Below, in pieces: positions 16,904 through 25,036 of a stretch of DNA of 64,000 nt. The stretch comes from Microbacterium sp. EST19A. GTDB taxonomy: Bacteria; Actinomycetota; Actinomycetes; Actinomycetales; Microbacteriaceae. Positions within the stretch are counted from its first letter, which is position 1; each line of letters starts with the position of its first letter. Location of the stretch: assembly GCF_019969685.1 (NCBI RefSeq), contig NZ_JAHXYZ010000002.1, positions 1,426,001 through 1,490,000 of the forward strand, in the 5' to 3' direction. The translations under genes and the position numbers were made by a program. The notes beneath the pieces are model-generated. The model had not been told where the DNA came from and did no database searches. It saw nothing but the letters and a program-made list of their open reading frames with translations.

Positions 16904-19192
16904 TCAGCCCGCCGCGGGGCCGCCGGCGTTCGCGGCGGCGAGCAGCTGCTCGACCTGCTCGTGCGACACGTCGACGCCCGGGAACCCGATGAGGCGGCCG
17001 ATCGGGAACGACGCCATCATCTTCTCCATCGCCTCGTCGTTCGGCATCATGGACGCCGCGGACGAGTCGGCTCCGGAGAGCTCGCCGAGGAAGCCGCCGA
17101 GTGCGCCCAGGACGATCGGGCCGGCGACCGGATGCGCGACGACGTCGCCGATCGACGAGTTCATCGTGAGCGGGATGAGCACCTTGTCGCCGTCGACCTG
17201 CACCGCGACTGATGAGCGGATGTCGCGACTGGATGCGGCGATATCCACCGCGTACTCGCCGCCTTCCACGATCCAGCGGTCGACCCGCACGTCCCAGTAG
17301 GCCAGGTCTTCGCGGCGGACGACGAGCTCGACACTGCGGGTCTCTCCCGCGGCGAGCGCCACCGACGTGAAGGCCTTGAGCTCGCGCGGCGCGCGCTGGA
17401 CGTGCGATCGGGTCGGCGCGACGTAGACCTGCACGATCTCGCGGCCGTCGCGGTCTCCCGTGTTCGTGACGTCGAGGCGCACGACGATGTCTCCGGCCTC
17501 GGTGACTTCCGCCGTCGCCGCCCCGTACTCGAACGTCGTGTACGACAGGCCGTGACCGAACGGATAGGTGACGGCGAGGCCCTTCGCGTCGTACCAGCGG
17601 TAGCCGACCAGCAGACCCTCGCCGTAGCGGACGTGCCCGAACTCGCCGGGGAAGTTGCCGAAGGAGGGGTTGTCCTCCACCCGCACCGGAACCGTCTCGG
17701 TGAGCTTGCCCGAGGGGTTCACGGTGCCGTAGAGCACGTCGGCGACGGCGCTGCCGCCGGCCTGACCGAGCAGCCAGCTCTCCACGATCGCCGGCACGCG
17801 ATCGGCGAAGGGCAGCGCGACCACGCCGCCGTTGGACAGCACGACGACGGTGCGCGGGTTCGCCTCGAGCACGGCGTCGAGCAGCGCGAGCTGCACCTCG
17901 GGAAGATCGATGTGCTCACGGTCGAAGCCCTCGGACTCCTCGGCAGCGGGCAGGCCGAGGAACACGACGGCGACATCGGCGGCCGCGGCGACCGCGACCG
18001 CCTCCTCCCGAAGCTCCTCGGTGGAACGACCGGATGCCGCGACGGCGCCACCGTCGACCGCGAAGCCCGCCGCGTGGGAGACATCATCGCCGCCGACCGC
18101 CCGCAGCGCGTCGAGCGCCGCGTCCACACGTGTGGGGTTGATGAGCGACGAACCGGCACCCTGGAAACGCGGTTCGGTCGCGAAGGCTCCGATCACGGCG
18201 ACCTTCTGCGTGGGAGACAACGGCAGCAGGGCTCCGTCGTTCTTCAGCAGCACGATCGACCGTCCCGCCGCCTCGCGGGCGAGGGCGTGGTGAGCCTCGA
18301 CGTCGAGCGGACCCGTGGCCGCAGGACGATCCCCCGCCTTGCGGACGAGATCGACGATGCGGGCCACGGCGGTGTCGATCACGCTCTCGGCGAGAGTGCC
18401 CGCGCGCACGGCATCCACCAGCTGCTTGTCGGTGCGCCCGCCGGATGCCGGCATCTCCAGGTCGAGCCCCGCCGCCACACCGGCGACACGGTCGTTGACC
18501 GCACCCCAGTCCGAGACGACGAGTCCGTCGAAGCCCCAGTCGTCGCGCAGCACGCTCGTGAGCAGCCACGGGTCCTCCGAGGTCCAGACGCCGTTGAGCT
18601 TGTTGTACGAGCACATGACGGTCCACGGCGCGGCATCCTTCACGACCCGCTCGAACCCGCGCAGATAGATCTCGCGCAGCGGTCGGGGGTCGACGTCGGA
18701 GCTCACGCGCATCCGGTCGAACTCCTGGTTGTTCGCCGCGAAGTGCTTGAGCGACGTGCCGACACCCTGCGATTGCACGCCGCGCACGGATGCCGCGCCG
18801 AGCACGCCCGAGACGATCGGGTCTTCGGAGAAGTACTCGAAGTTGCGCCCGCACAGCGGCGAGCGCTTGATGTTGATGCCGGGGCCGAGGACGACGGCGA
18901 CATCTTCGATCGCGGCCTCCACGCCGATCGCGGCGCCGACGCGCTCGATGATCTCCGGATCCCACGACGATCCGATGCCGACCGCGGGCGGGAAGCAGGT
19001 GGCGGGCACGCTGCTGGCGAGTCCGAGGTGGTCGGTGCCGCCGGCCTGCTTGCGGAGACCGTGCGGGCCGTCGGTCATCATCACGGAGCGGATGCCGGCC
19101 CGCTCGACGGCTTTCGTGGTCCAGAAGTCCGCGCCGCTGGTCAGCGAAGCCTTCTCCTCGAGGGTCAGGTCGGAGGCCGAGATCTCGGTCAT
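16904..19192 (-). CDS. GH3 beta-glucosidase
   Basis: A retaining exo-beta-glycosidase, most likely a beta-glucosidase. The N-terminal TIM barrel holds the KHFAANNQE motif near residue 149 and the nucleophile Asp228 in VVSDWGAV. The following alpha/beta domain has EESEGFDRE, the usual region of the acid/base Glu, and an Fn3-like domain comes after it. A tail of about 90 residues beyond the Fn3 domain is less typical and rich in small and acidic residues. There is no signal peptide. GAAAGGA precedes the ATG. It diverges from a TetR gene. Together with the rhamnosidase it could finish the breakdown of rhamnosyl-glucosides. Confidence 0.93.
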   Translation of the reverse strand: MTEISASDLTLEEKASLTSGADFWTTKAVERAGIRSVMMTDGPHGLRKQAGGTDHLGLASSVPATCFPPAVGIGSSWDPEIIERVGAAIGVEAAIEDVAVVLGPGINIKRSPLCGRNFEYFSEDPIVSGVLGAASVRGVQSQGVGTSLKHFAANNQEFDRMRVSSDVDPRPLREIYLRGFERVVKDAAPWTVMCSYNKLNGVWTSEDPWLLTSVLRDDWGFDGLVVSDWGAVNDRVAGVAAGLDLEMPASGGRTDKQLVDAVRAGTLAESVIDTAVARIVDLVRKAGDRPAATGPLDVEAHHALAREAAGRSIVLLKNDGALLPLSPTQKVAVIGAFATEPRFQGAGSSLINPTRVDAALDALRAVGGDDVSHAAGFAVDGGAVAASGRSTEELREEAVAVAAAADVAVVFLGLPAAEESEGFDREHIDLPEVQLALLDAVLEANPRTVVVLSNGGVVALPFADRVPAIVESWLLGQAGGSAVADVLYGTVNPSGKLTETVPVRVEDNPSFGNFPGEFGHVRYGEGLLVGYRWYDAKGLAVTYPFGHGLSYTTFEYGAATAEVTEAGDIVVRLDVTNTGDRDGREIVQVYVAPTRSHVQRAPRELKAFTSVALAAGETRSVELVVRREDLAYWDVRVDRWIVEGGEYAVDIAASSRDIRSSVAVQVDGDKVLIPLTMNSSIGDVVAHPVAGPIVLGALGGFLGELSGADSSAASMMPNDEAMEKMMASFPIGRLIGFPGVDVSHEQVEQLLAAANAGGPAAG

Positions 19193-19240
19193 GGTCTTCC
19201 TTTCGCAGCGACGGCGGTGTCCTTGCGAAAACTATATGCG

Positions 19241-19276
19241 ATTCAGTATTAGATTCCAAACGTCATTCAGGATTAG
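19241..19276. promoter_or_regulatory. Direct repeats in the GH3/TetR divergent promoter
   Basis: ATTCAGTATTAG at 19241-19252 and ATTCAGGATTAG at 19265-19276 match at 11 of 12 positions and start 24 bp apart. The second copy runs into the -10 box of the TetR gene. They are a likely operator pair for that regulator, although TetR proteins usually prefer palindromes. Confidence 0.55.
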
Positions 19277-19279
19277 TCT
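19274..19279 (+). promoter_or_regulatory. -10 box of the TetR gene (leaderless)
   Basis: TAGTCT followed by exactly 6 nt and the ATG at 19286. It shares three bases with the second direct repeat, which suggests autorepression. Confidence 0.55.
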
Positions 19280-19285
19280 CGGAGC

Positions 19286-19855
19286 ATGGCGATTCGAGGT
19301 TCATACGCGAAGGGCGTAGCACGGCGCGAGGAGATCCTCGAGAGCGCGCTCGACGTCATCGGACGCAAGGGCTACCAGAACGCCTCGCTGAAGGAGATCG
19401 CCGAGGTCGTCGGCGTCACGCCCGCGGCTCTCCTGCACTACTTCGGCTCGAAAGAGGAGCTCTTCACCGCGGTGCTCCGCAAGCGCGATGAGCTCGACGG
19501 CCTCGACCCCGCCTTCCTCGACGCCGACGGGGCCCGGGACGGCTTCCTCCAGGTCATCCGACACAACACGGAGGTGCCCGGGCTCGTCGCCCTGTTCTCC
19601 CGCCTCTCGGTGGATGCCGCCGACCCCGCCCATCCCGCGCACGAGTACTTCCTCGAGCGCAGCGAACGGCTCCGCGCCACGATCGCCGAGAACTTCCCCT
19701 CCGGGCCGCGGCACGCACCGGTCGACCCGGAGACGCTGGCGAGGATCATCCAGGCGGCAGCGGACGGTCTTCAGCTGCAGTGGATGATCGACCCCACCGT
19801 GGACATGCCCGGCATCATGGCAGCCCTGATCGACGCCCTGCAGCCGGAGAGCTGA
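19286..19855 (+). CDS. TetR/AcrR family regulator
   Basis: A 189-residue repressor with an N-terminal helix-turn-helix (SLKEIAEVVGVTPAALLHYF, then GSKEELF) and a helical ligand domain that I cannot assign further. It is transcribed away from the GH3 beta-glucosidase, and the direct repeats between them are probable binding sites, so it likely governs both genes. The start is set by the TAGTCT-6 nt-ATG arrangement. The ligand may be a glucoside or its aglycone, which is a guess from the neighbour only. Confidence 0.88.
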   Translation: MAIRGSYAKGVARREEILESALDVIGRKGYQNASLKEIAEVVGVTPAALLHYFGSKEELFTAVLRKRDELDGLDPAFLDADGARDGFLQVIRHNTEVPGLVALFSRLSVDAADPAHPAHEYFLERSERLRATIAENFPSGPRHAPVDPETLARIIQAAADGLQLQWMIDPTVDMPGIMAALIDALQPES

Positions 19856-19872
19856 GCCCCGGCAAGACAGCG

Positions 19873-20820
19873 TTAGCCCTTGACGGCTCCCCCCAGCCCG
19901 GCCGAGCGCAGGAACACCGACTGGAACAGCAGGAACATGCCGATCGGGATGAGCGTCGCGATCGCGAGCGCCGCGAGGAACACGTCGAGCTCGGTCTGCG
20001 ACTGCACGGCGGGGAGCCGCACCGACAGCGGCTGCACGGCGGGATCCGGCAGCACCAGCATCGGCCAGAGGTAGTCCTTCCACGCGGCGATGATGGCGAA
20101 CACCGAGACCACGCCGAGGATCGGCTTCGACATCGGCAACACGATCGACCAGAACAGGCGGAAGGGCCCGGCGCCGTCGGTGCGGGCCGCCTCGAAGACC
20201 TCGCGCGGCAGCGAGTCGAAGAACCTCTTCACCAGCAGGATGTTGAACGCGTTCGCCCCCATCGGCAACCACACCGCGAGGTAGTTGTTGAGCAGGCTGA
20301 CATCGCCCAGCAGTGGCGGATGCACGATCGTCAGGTACAGCGGCACCAGCAGCACGATGCCGGGGATGAACAGCGTGGCCAGCACGAGCGCGTTCAGCAG
20401 CGGCGCGTACCGCGGCTGCAGCACCGACAGCGCGTAACCCGCGGTCGTCGCGATGAACAGCTGCACGAACCACGCGCCGAGGGCGATGATGACCGTGTTC
20501 AGGAAGTACTGGTCGATGTGGATGTCGTTCCACGCGGTCGACAGGTTCGCCCAGTCGATCCCGTTCGGCCAGAGCGCGAACGGCTGCTGCAGCGTGTCCT
20601 GCGTGGGCGTGACCGCCGACTTCGCCAGCCAGAGGATCGGACCGAGCCCGGCGACGACCAGACCGACCGCGAGGAACAGGTGCGTGATCGACATCCCGAT
20701 GCGGATGCCGGGACGCCTCCGCTCCGAATCCGAGATGACCGTGCGATCGCCCACCTGGTCGGCGGCGCGTTCGGCGGCGCGCTCCGCCGCCCGCGTCGAG
20801 AGACGGGTCGTGAGGCTCAT
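19873..20820 (-). CDS. Sugar ABC transporter permease (MalG type)
   Basis: The second inner-membrane subunit of a carbohydrate importer. Six hydrophobic segments are visible, with the EAA loop that contacts the ATPase in EVFEAARTDGAGPFRLFWSI followed by VLP. The ATG at 20820 is chosen because it overlaps the stop of the upstream permease as ATGA; a second ATG 12 nt upstream is possible. It is the last gene of the GH13-binding protein-permease-permease operon. No ATPase gene is present; CUT1 importers of this kind in actinobacteria often share a distant MsiK-type ATPase. The gene is convergent with TetR, with 17 bp between them. Confidence 0.9.
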   Translation of the reverse strand: MSLTTRLSTRAAERAAERAADQVGDRTVISDSERRRPGIRIGMSITHLFLAVGLVVAGLGPILWLAKSAVTPTQDTLQQPFALWPNGIDWANLSTAWNDIHIDQYFLNTVIIALGAWFVQLFIATTAGYALSVLQPRYAPLLNALVLATLFIPGIVLLVPLYLTIVHPPLLGDVSLLNNYLAVWLPMGANAFNILLVKRFFDSLPREVFEAARTDGAGPFRLFWSIVLPMSKPILGVVSVFAIIAAWKDYLWPMLVLPDPAVQPLSVRLPAVQSQTELDVFLAALAIATLIPIGMFLLFQSVFLRSAGLGGAVKG

Positions 20821-21782
20821 GTCGTGCTCCATCGGTCGGTCAGCTTGAAGTAGAGCCAGGACAGGACGGCCAGCACGATCGCCAGCAGCACCGAGACGGC
20901 CGTCGCCTCGCCGTAGTCGCCGCCCAGGCTGTTGCGGAACGCCTTGTCGTAGATGTACAGCAGCACGGTCTTCGTGGCACCGGCAGGGCCGCCGCCGGTG
21001 AACAGGAACGGCTCGAGGAACACCTGCGCGGTCGCGATGACCTGCAGGATCAGCATGATGAAGAGGATGCCGCGCAGCTGCGGCAGCGTGACGTGCCAGA
21101 TCTTCTTCCAGATGCCGGCTCCGTCGACCTCGGCGGCGTCGTACAGCTCGGGCGGGACGCCCAGCAGCGCGGCGAGGTAGATGATGATCGAGCCGCCGGC
21201 CCCGGCCCAGGTCGCCTCGAGCACGAGCGAGGGCATGGCCTGCACGGCATCCTGGATCCACGGCTGAGGCGGGATCCCCACCCAGCCGAGCACCGTGTTG
21301 AAGACACCGGACGGGTCGGCGCTGTAGAAGAACTTCCACAGCAGTACCGCGACGACGGGCGGGATGACGACCGGGAGATAGGCGAGGGCGGAGTACAGCC
21401 CCTTCCCCCGACGCACCTCGCTCATCAGCACCGCCATCAGCAGCGGCAGCGGGAACCCGAAGAGCAGCGCGAGCACCGCGAACCAGAGCGTGTTGATCAC
21501 GGCCCTGCCGAGCTCGGGATCGCCGATCACCGCGAGGTAGTTGTCGAAGCCGACCCATTCCGCGACGATCAGGTTCGTCTTCTGCAGGCTCATGATCACG
21601 GACTGCACGATCGGCGACCAGGAGAAGAACACGAAGACGAACAGCATCGGCAGGACGAACACGAGGTTCGCCAGCCCGCCGCCGCGGTACCACGTGAGCG
21701 GCGAGCGGCGGCGGGGTCGGCGCACAGCGGGCGGCGGAGAATCCTCCACCGCCGCCCGCTGTTCGGAGAGCGTCATCGTCAT
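20817..21782 (-). CDS. Sugar ABC transporter permease (MalF type)
   Basis: The first permease of the CUT1 importer, with six membrane segments after a basic cytoplasmic N terminus. The EAA motif is in ELYDAAEVDGAGIWKKIW followed by HVTLP. It starts 3 bp after the binding-protein stop and overlaps the next permease by four bases, so the transporter subunits are coupled. Confidence 0.9.
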   Translation of the reverse strand: MTMTLSEQRAAVEDSPPPAVRRPRRRSPLTWYRGGGLANLVFVLPMLFVFVFFSWSPIVQSVIMSLQKTNLIVAEWVGFDNYLAVIGDPELGRAVINTLWFAVLALLFGFPLPLLMAVLMSEVRRGKGLYSALAYLPVVIPPVVAVLLWKFFYSADPSGVFNTVLGWVGIPPQPWIQDAVQAMPSLVLEATWAGAGGSIIIYLAALLGVPPELYDAAEVDGAGIWKKIWHVTLPQLRGILFIMLILQVIATAQVFLEPFLFTGGGPAGATKTVLLYIYDKAFRNSLGGDYGEATAVSVLLAIVLAVLSWLYFKLTDRWSTT

Positions 21783-21785
21783 CGA

Positions 21786-23156
21786 CTACTCGTCGAGCTT
21801 CGCCTGCGCGTCGGTCTGCACCTGAGCGAGGAGAGCGTCGATGTCGGCGTTCTGGTCGGTGAGCACGGTCTGCACCACGGAGTCGAGCAGCGAGTAGACC
21901 TCCTGGGTCTTCACCTTCGGCTCGCCGACCGGCGTCTGGTCCCAGATGCGGTCGCTGAACGGCTTCATCTGATCGACCGGGACGTTGATGTAGTCGGCGA
22001 TCCACTCCTGCGACTCGTCGTAGAGTTCACGGCTGAGCACCGGCAGCAGCGGGGTGCCGACGGCCTGGCCCGACTCGTCGAGCGTCTTCGCGTCGAGCAC
22101 CGCGGCATCCTCGTCCATGAGCTTCTGCATGTAGTACCAGTCGATCCACTCGACACCTGCCGCCTTCGTCTTCTCGTCGATGGTCGGACTCATCACGGCG
22201 ATGTCGCCACCGCCGAGCGTGCCGGGGTCGTCGCCCTCGAGCGGCACGACGGTCATGCCGTAGATCGCGGAGTCCATCCCGAAGTCGCGCACCAGCGCCG
22301 TGTAGATGTCGGAGCCCGACGTGTACATGCCGATGTTGCCCGCGGCGAACTCCTGGTTGATCGAGCCCCAGTCGAGGTCGACCTTCGAACCGAACGAGCC
22401 GTCCTCCCACTTCACGTCATGCAGGAACTGCAGCGCCTCCTTCGTCGCGTCGTTGTCGATCGTCGACTCCGCCGTGCCGTCGCCGTTGTCGGTCTGCGTG
22501 CGCCCGCCGCGGGCGACGGTCTGCGACGTGAGCTGCCAGCCGCCGGTGTTGTTGATCGCCATCTGCGCATAGCCGGCCTTGCCGGTGGCATCCGTGATCG
22601 CCTTGGCGGCCTCGCGGATCTCCTCCCACGTCTGCGGCGGGTTGTCGGGATCGAGGCCGGCCTGCTCGAACAGGTCGCGGTTGTAGTGGAGCGCCGCGGC
22701 GTACGCCTGGCGCGGGAACCCGTAGAGCTTGCCGTCGTCGCCCGTGACGCCGTCGAGGATGATCGGGTTGAACTTGTCGGTGTAGCCGAGCTCATCGATC
22801 GCGTCGGTGACGTCCATGAGCTGCCCGTTCTCGAGAAGCGTCTTGGAGTCGGTGAACGGCACGGTGAAGACGTCGGGCAGGCTGCCGCCGGCGAGCTGCA
22901 CGGCGAACGTCGGTCCCTCCCATTCGTACTCGACGCCGATGATGTCGATGTCGGGATGCTCCTTCTCGAACTGCTTCTCCTGGGCCGCGAACGCGTCGTA
23001 GGCCGCGGCATCGGCGCCGGGCGGGAACGTCGCGACGCGCAGCTCGGTCTTGCCGCTCGCGCTCCCCTCGTCTCCCCCGGCGGAGCAGCCGGCGAGAGCG
23101 CCGACCGTCGCCAGCACGGCGACGCCGGCGACCAGGGTCCTCTTCGGTGACTTCAT
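21786..23156 (-). CDS. Sugar-binding lipoprotein of an ABC transporter
   Basis: A CUT1-type extracellular solute-binding protein (456 residues). The N terminus is MKSPKRTLVAGVAVL, a hydrophobic stretch and the lipobox LAGC, so it is anchored to the membrane as a lipoprotein. The binding domain has two lobes of the MalE kind (for example WEEIREAAKAITDATGK). The ATG at 23156 is preceded by GGAAGGA; the frame extends upstream but that part does not look like protein. The sugar is not identifiable; the operon's alpha-glucosidase suggests an alpha-glucoside or a small oligosaccharide. Confidence 0.92.
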   Translation of the reverse strand: MKSPKRTLVAGVAVLATVGALAGCSAGGDEGSASGKTELRVATFPPGADAAAYDAFAAQEKQFEKEHPDIDIIGVEYEWEGPTFAVQLAGGSLPDVFTVPFTDSKTLLENGQLMDVTDAIDELGYTDKFNPIILDGVTGDDGKLYGFPRQAYAAALHYNRDLFEQAGLDPDNPPQTWEEIREAAKAITDATGKAGYAQMAINNTGGWQLTSQTVARGGRTQTDNGDGTAESTIDNDATKEALQFLHDVKWEDGSFGSKVDLDWGSINQEFAAGNIGMYTSGSDIYTALVRDFGMDSAIYGMTVVPLEGDDPGTLGGGDIAVMSPTIDEKTKAAGVEWIDWYYMQKLMDEDAAVLDAKTLDESGQAVGTPLLPVLSRELYDESQEWIADYINVPVDQMKPFSDRIWDQTPVGEPKVKTQEVYSLLDSVVQTVLTDQNADIDALLAQVQTDAQAKLDE

Positions 23157-23199
23157 CGTCTTTCCTTCCATGTGATTGCTGATCGGGTCGTGCAGGGTT

Positions 23200-24897
23200 T
23201 CAGTGCTTCGCTCCGCGGGAGCGCTCCGGCAGGGCGCGCAGGGCGAGCCAGGCGGTGGAGTCGGGGGGCAGCGAGCCGTCGAGCGGCGTGCTGGCGAGCA
23301 GGACCTCGTGGTGCGCGGGCAGCGGCACCGCCGTCGGACCGAGGTTCGTGATGCTGAGCACCCCGTCTCCGCGGCGGAAGGCCAGCACGTCGGCGCCGAG
23401 CTCCAGCCAGGAGAATCCGCCGTCGGCGAGGTCTTCGACATCGCGGCGCAGAGCGATCGCGTCGCGGTAGAGGTTCAGGGTGGACGCCGGATCGTGCTCC
23501 TGCGCGTCGACGGCAAGGGGCGCCCAGTCCTCCGGCTGCGGCAGCCACGGCGTCCCGCCGAAGCCGTACGGGCTCGAGGCGCCCGACCAGGGCAGCGGCA
23601 CGCGGCATCCGTCCCGCCCCGGGTCGACCCCGCCGGAGCGGAAGTGCATGGGGTCCTCGATCACGTCCAGAGGCAGCTCCACCTCGGGCAGGCCCAGTTC
23701 GTCGCCCTGGTAGATGTACAGGCTGCCGGGGAGGGCCGCGACGAGCAGCGCGGCGGCACGCGCCCGCTTCCCGCCGCGCGCGGCGTCCGTCGGGGTGCCG
23801 AAGCGCTTGCGATCGAAGGCGAACGACGAATCGGCGCGACCGTAGCGCGTCGCCGGGCGGGTGACATCGTGGTTCGAGAGCACCCAGGTCGCGGGCGCCC
23901 CCACCGGCGCGTGCTCGGCGAGCGTGCGGGTGATCGAGTCGCGCATGGCCTGCGCGCTCCAGGGCTGCGCCATGAAACCGAAGTTGAAGGCCGTGTGCAT
24001 CTCGCCGGGCCGCAGGTAGCGGGCGAAGCGCTCGGCGTCCTCGAGCCACACCTCTCCCACGAGCACGCGCTCTCCGTCGTACTCGTCGGCGACGGCGCGC
24101 CAGTCGCGGTAGATGTCGTGCAGCTCGTCGCGGTCGATGTGCGGGTGACCGGTGACCGGGGCGCTGCCGGGAGGCAGATCCGGGAGCGCCGGATCCTTCA
24201 CCGGCAGCGCCGCGGAGTCGATGCGCACGCCGGCGACGCCGCGGTCGAACCAGAACCGCAGCACGTCCTCATGCTCGCGACGCACGTCGGGATGGTTCCA
24301 GTTGAGGTCCGGCTGCTCGGGCGTGAAGAGGTGCAGGTACCACTCGCCGGGAGTGCCGTCGGCGTTGCGCGTGCGCGTCCAGGTCTCGCCCTGGAAGCTG
24401 GAGACCCAGTTGGTCGGGATGCCGTCGCCGTCCTCCCCGCGGCCGGGGTGGAACCAGAATCGCTCGCGCTCGGGACTCCCGGGGCCTGCGGCGAGTGCGC
24501 GCCGGAACCAGTCGTGCTGATCCGAGATGTGGTTGGGGACGATGTCCACGATCGTGCGGATTCCGAGCGCCAGAGCCTCGGCGATGAGTTGCTCCGCCTC
24601 GTCGAGCGTGCCGAACCGCGGGTCGATGTCGCGGTAGTCCTGCACGTCGTAGCCGCCGTCGGCGAGCGGGCTCAGGTACCAGGGGTTGAACCACAGCGCG
24701 TCGACCCCGAGGCTCTTGAGGTAGCCGAGACGGGACCGCACGCCCGCGAGGTCGCCGATGCCGTCGCCGTTGCCGTCCGCGAAGCTGCGTACGTAGATCT
24801 GGTAGATCACGGCGGTGCGCCACCATCCCTCATCCGCCGGCATGGTCAGGGTGCGTGCAGGCGCGGGTGCGGTGCTGCGCAGAACATCGGTGTCCAC
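23200..24897 (-). CDS. GH13 alpha-glucosidase
   Basis: A retaining intracellular enzyme of the oligo-1,6-/alpha-glucosidase kind. The catalytic triad is Asp227 (nucleophile, GVRIDSA), Glu282 (acid/base, LVGEVWL) and Asp344 (SNHDVTR). The GDGIGDLAGV segment is typical of the alpha-glucosidase branch. The GTG at 24897 is chosen because GAGGAG lies 4 nt upstream; about 20 extra residues would be added by starting at 24957, which overlaps the promoter. It is the first gene of the transporter operon and would split the imported sugar. The exact linkage preference is unknown. Confidence 0.92.
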   Translation of the reverse strand: MDTDVLRSTAPAPARTLTMPADEGWWRTAVIYQIYVRSFADGNGDGIGDLAGVRSRLGYLKSLGVDALWFNPWYLSPLADGGYDVQDYRDIDPRFGTLDEAEQLIAEALALGIRTIVDIVPNHISDQHDWFRRALAAGPGSPERERFWFHPGRGEDGDGIPTNWVSSFQGETWTRTRNADGTPGEWYLHLFTPEQPDLNWNHPDVRREHEDVLRFWFDRGVAGVRIDSAALPVKDPALPDLPPGSAPVTGHPHIDRDELHDIYRDWRAVADEYDGERVLVGEVWLEDAERFARYLRPGEMHTAFNFGFMAQPWSAQAMRDSITRTLAEHAPVGAPATWVLSNHDVTRPATRYGRADSSFAFDRKRFGTPTDAARGGKRARAAALLVAALPGSLYIYQGDELGLPEVELPLDVIEDPMHFRSGGVDPGRDGCRVPLPWSGASSPYGFGGTPWLPQPEDWAPLAVDAQEHDPASTLNLYRDAIALRRDVEDLADGGFSWLELGADVLAFRRGDGVLSITNLGPTAVPLPAHHEVLLASTPLDGSLPPDSTAWLALRALPERSRGAKH

Positions 24898-24928
24898 GGA
24901 ACTCCTCGTCGTCAGTGGCGATGTCCTG

Positions 24929-24957
24929 AATGTAGCTTTACTTCGCGATTGATGCAA
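24929..24957 (-). promoter_or_regulatory. Promoter of the GH13-ABC transporter operon
   Basis: On the minus strand TTGCAT (24952-24957) and TACATT (24929-24934) are separated by 17 bp. The -35 box lies inside the element CTTGCATCAATCG (24946-24958) that recurs upstream of the AKR/SMP-30 pair. Confidence 0.65.
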
Positions 24958-24972
24958 GAACTAAACAAGTTG

Positions 24973-24986
24973 TCGCAATTTTGCGA
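24973..24986. promoter_or_regulatory. Palindromic operator upstream of the GH13 operon
   Basis: TCGCAATTTTGCGA has perfect 6-bp arms around TT and lies just upstream of the -35 box. It is a likely binding site for the adjacent LacI protein. Confidence 0.55.
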
Positions 24987-25036
24987 TCCTTGCAGTGCGC
25001 GTGAAAGAGCTCGGCGGATGCCGGGAGGTCGAGGCG

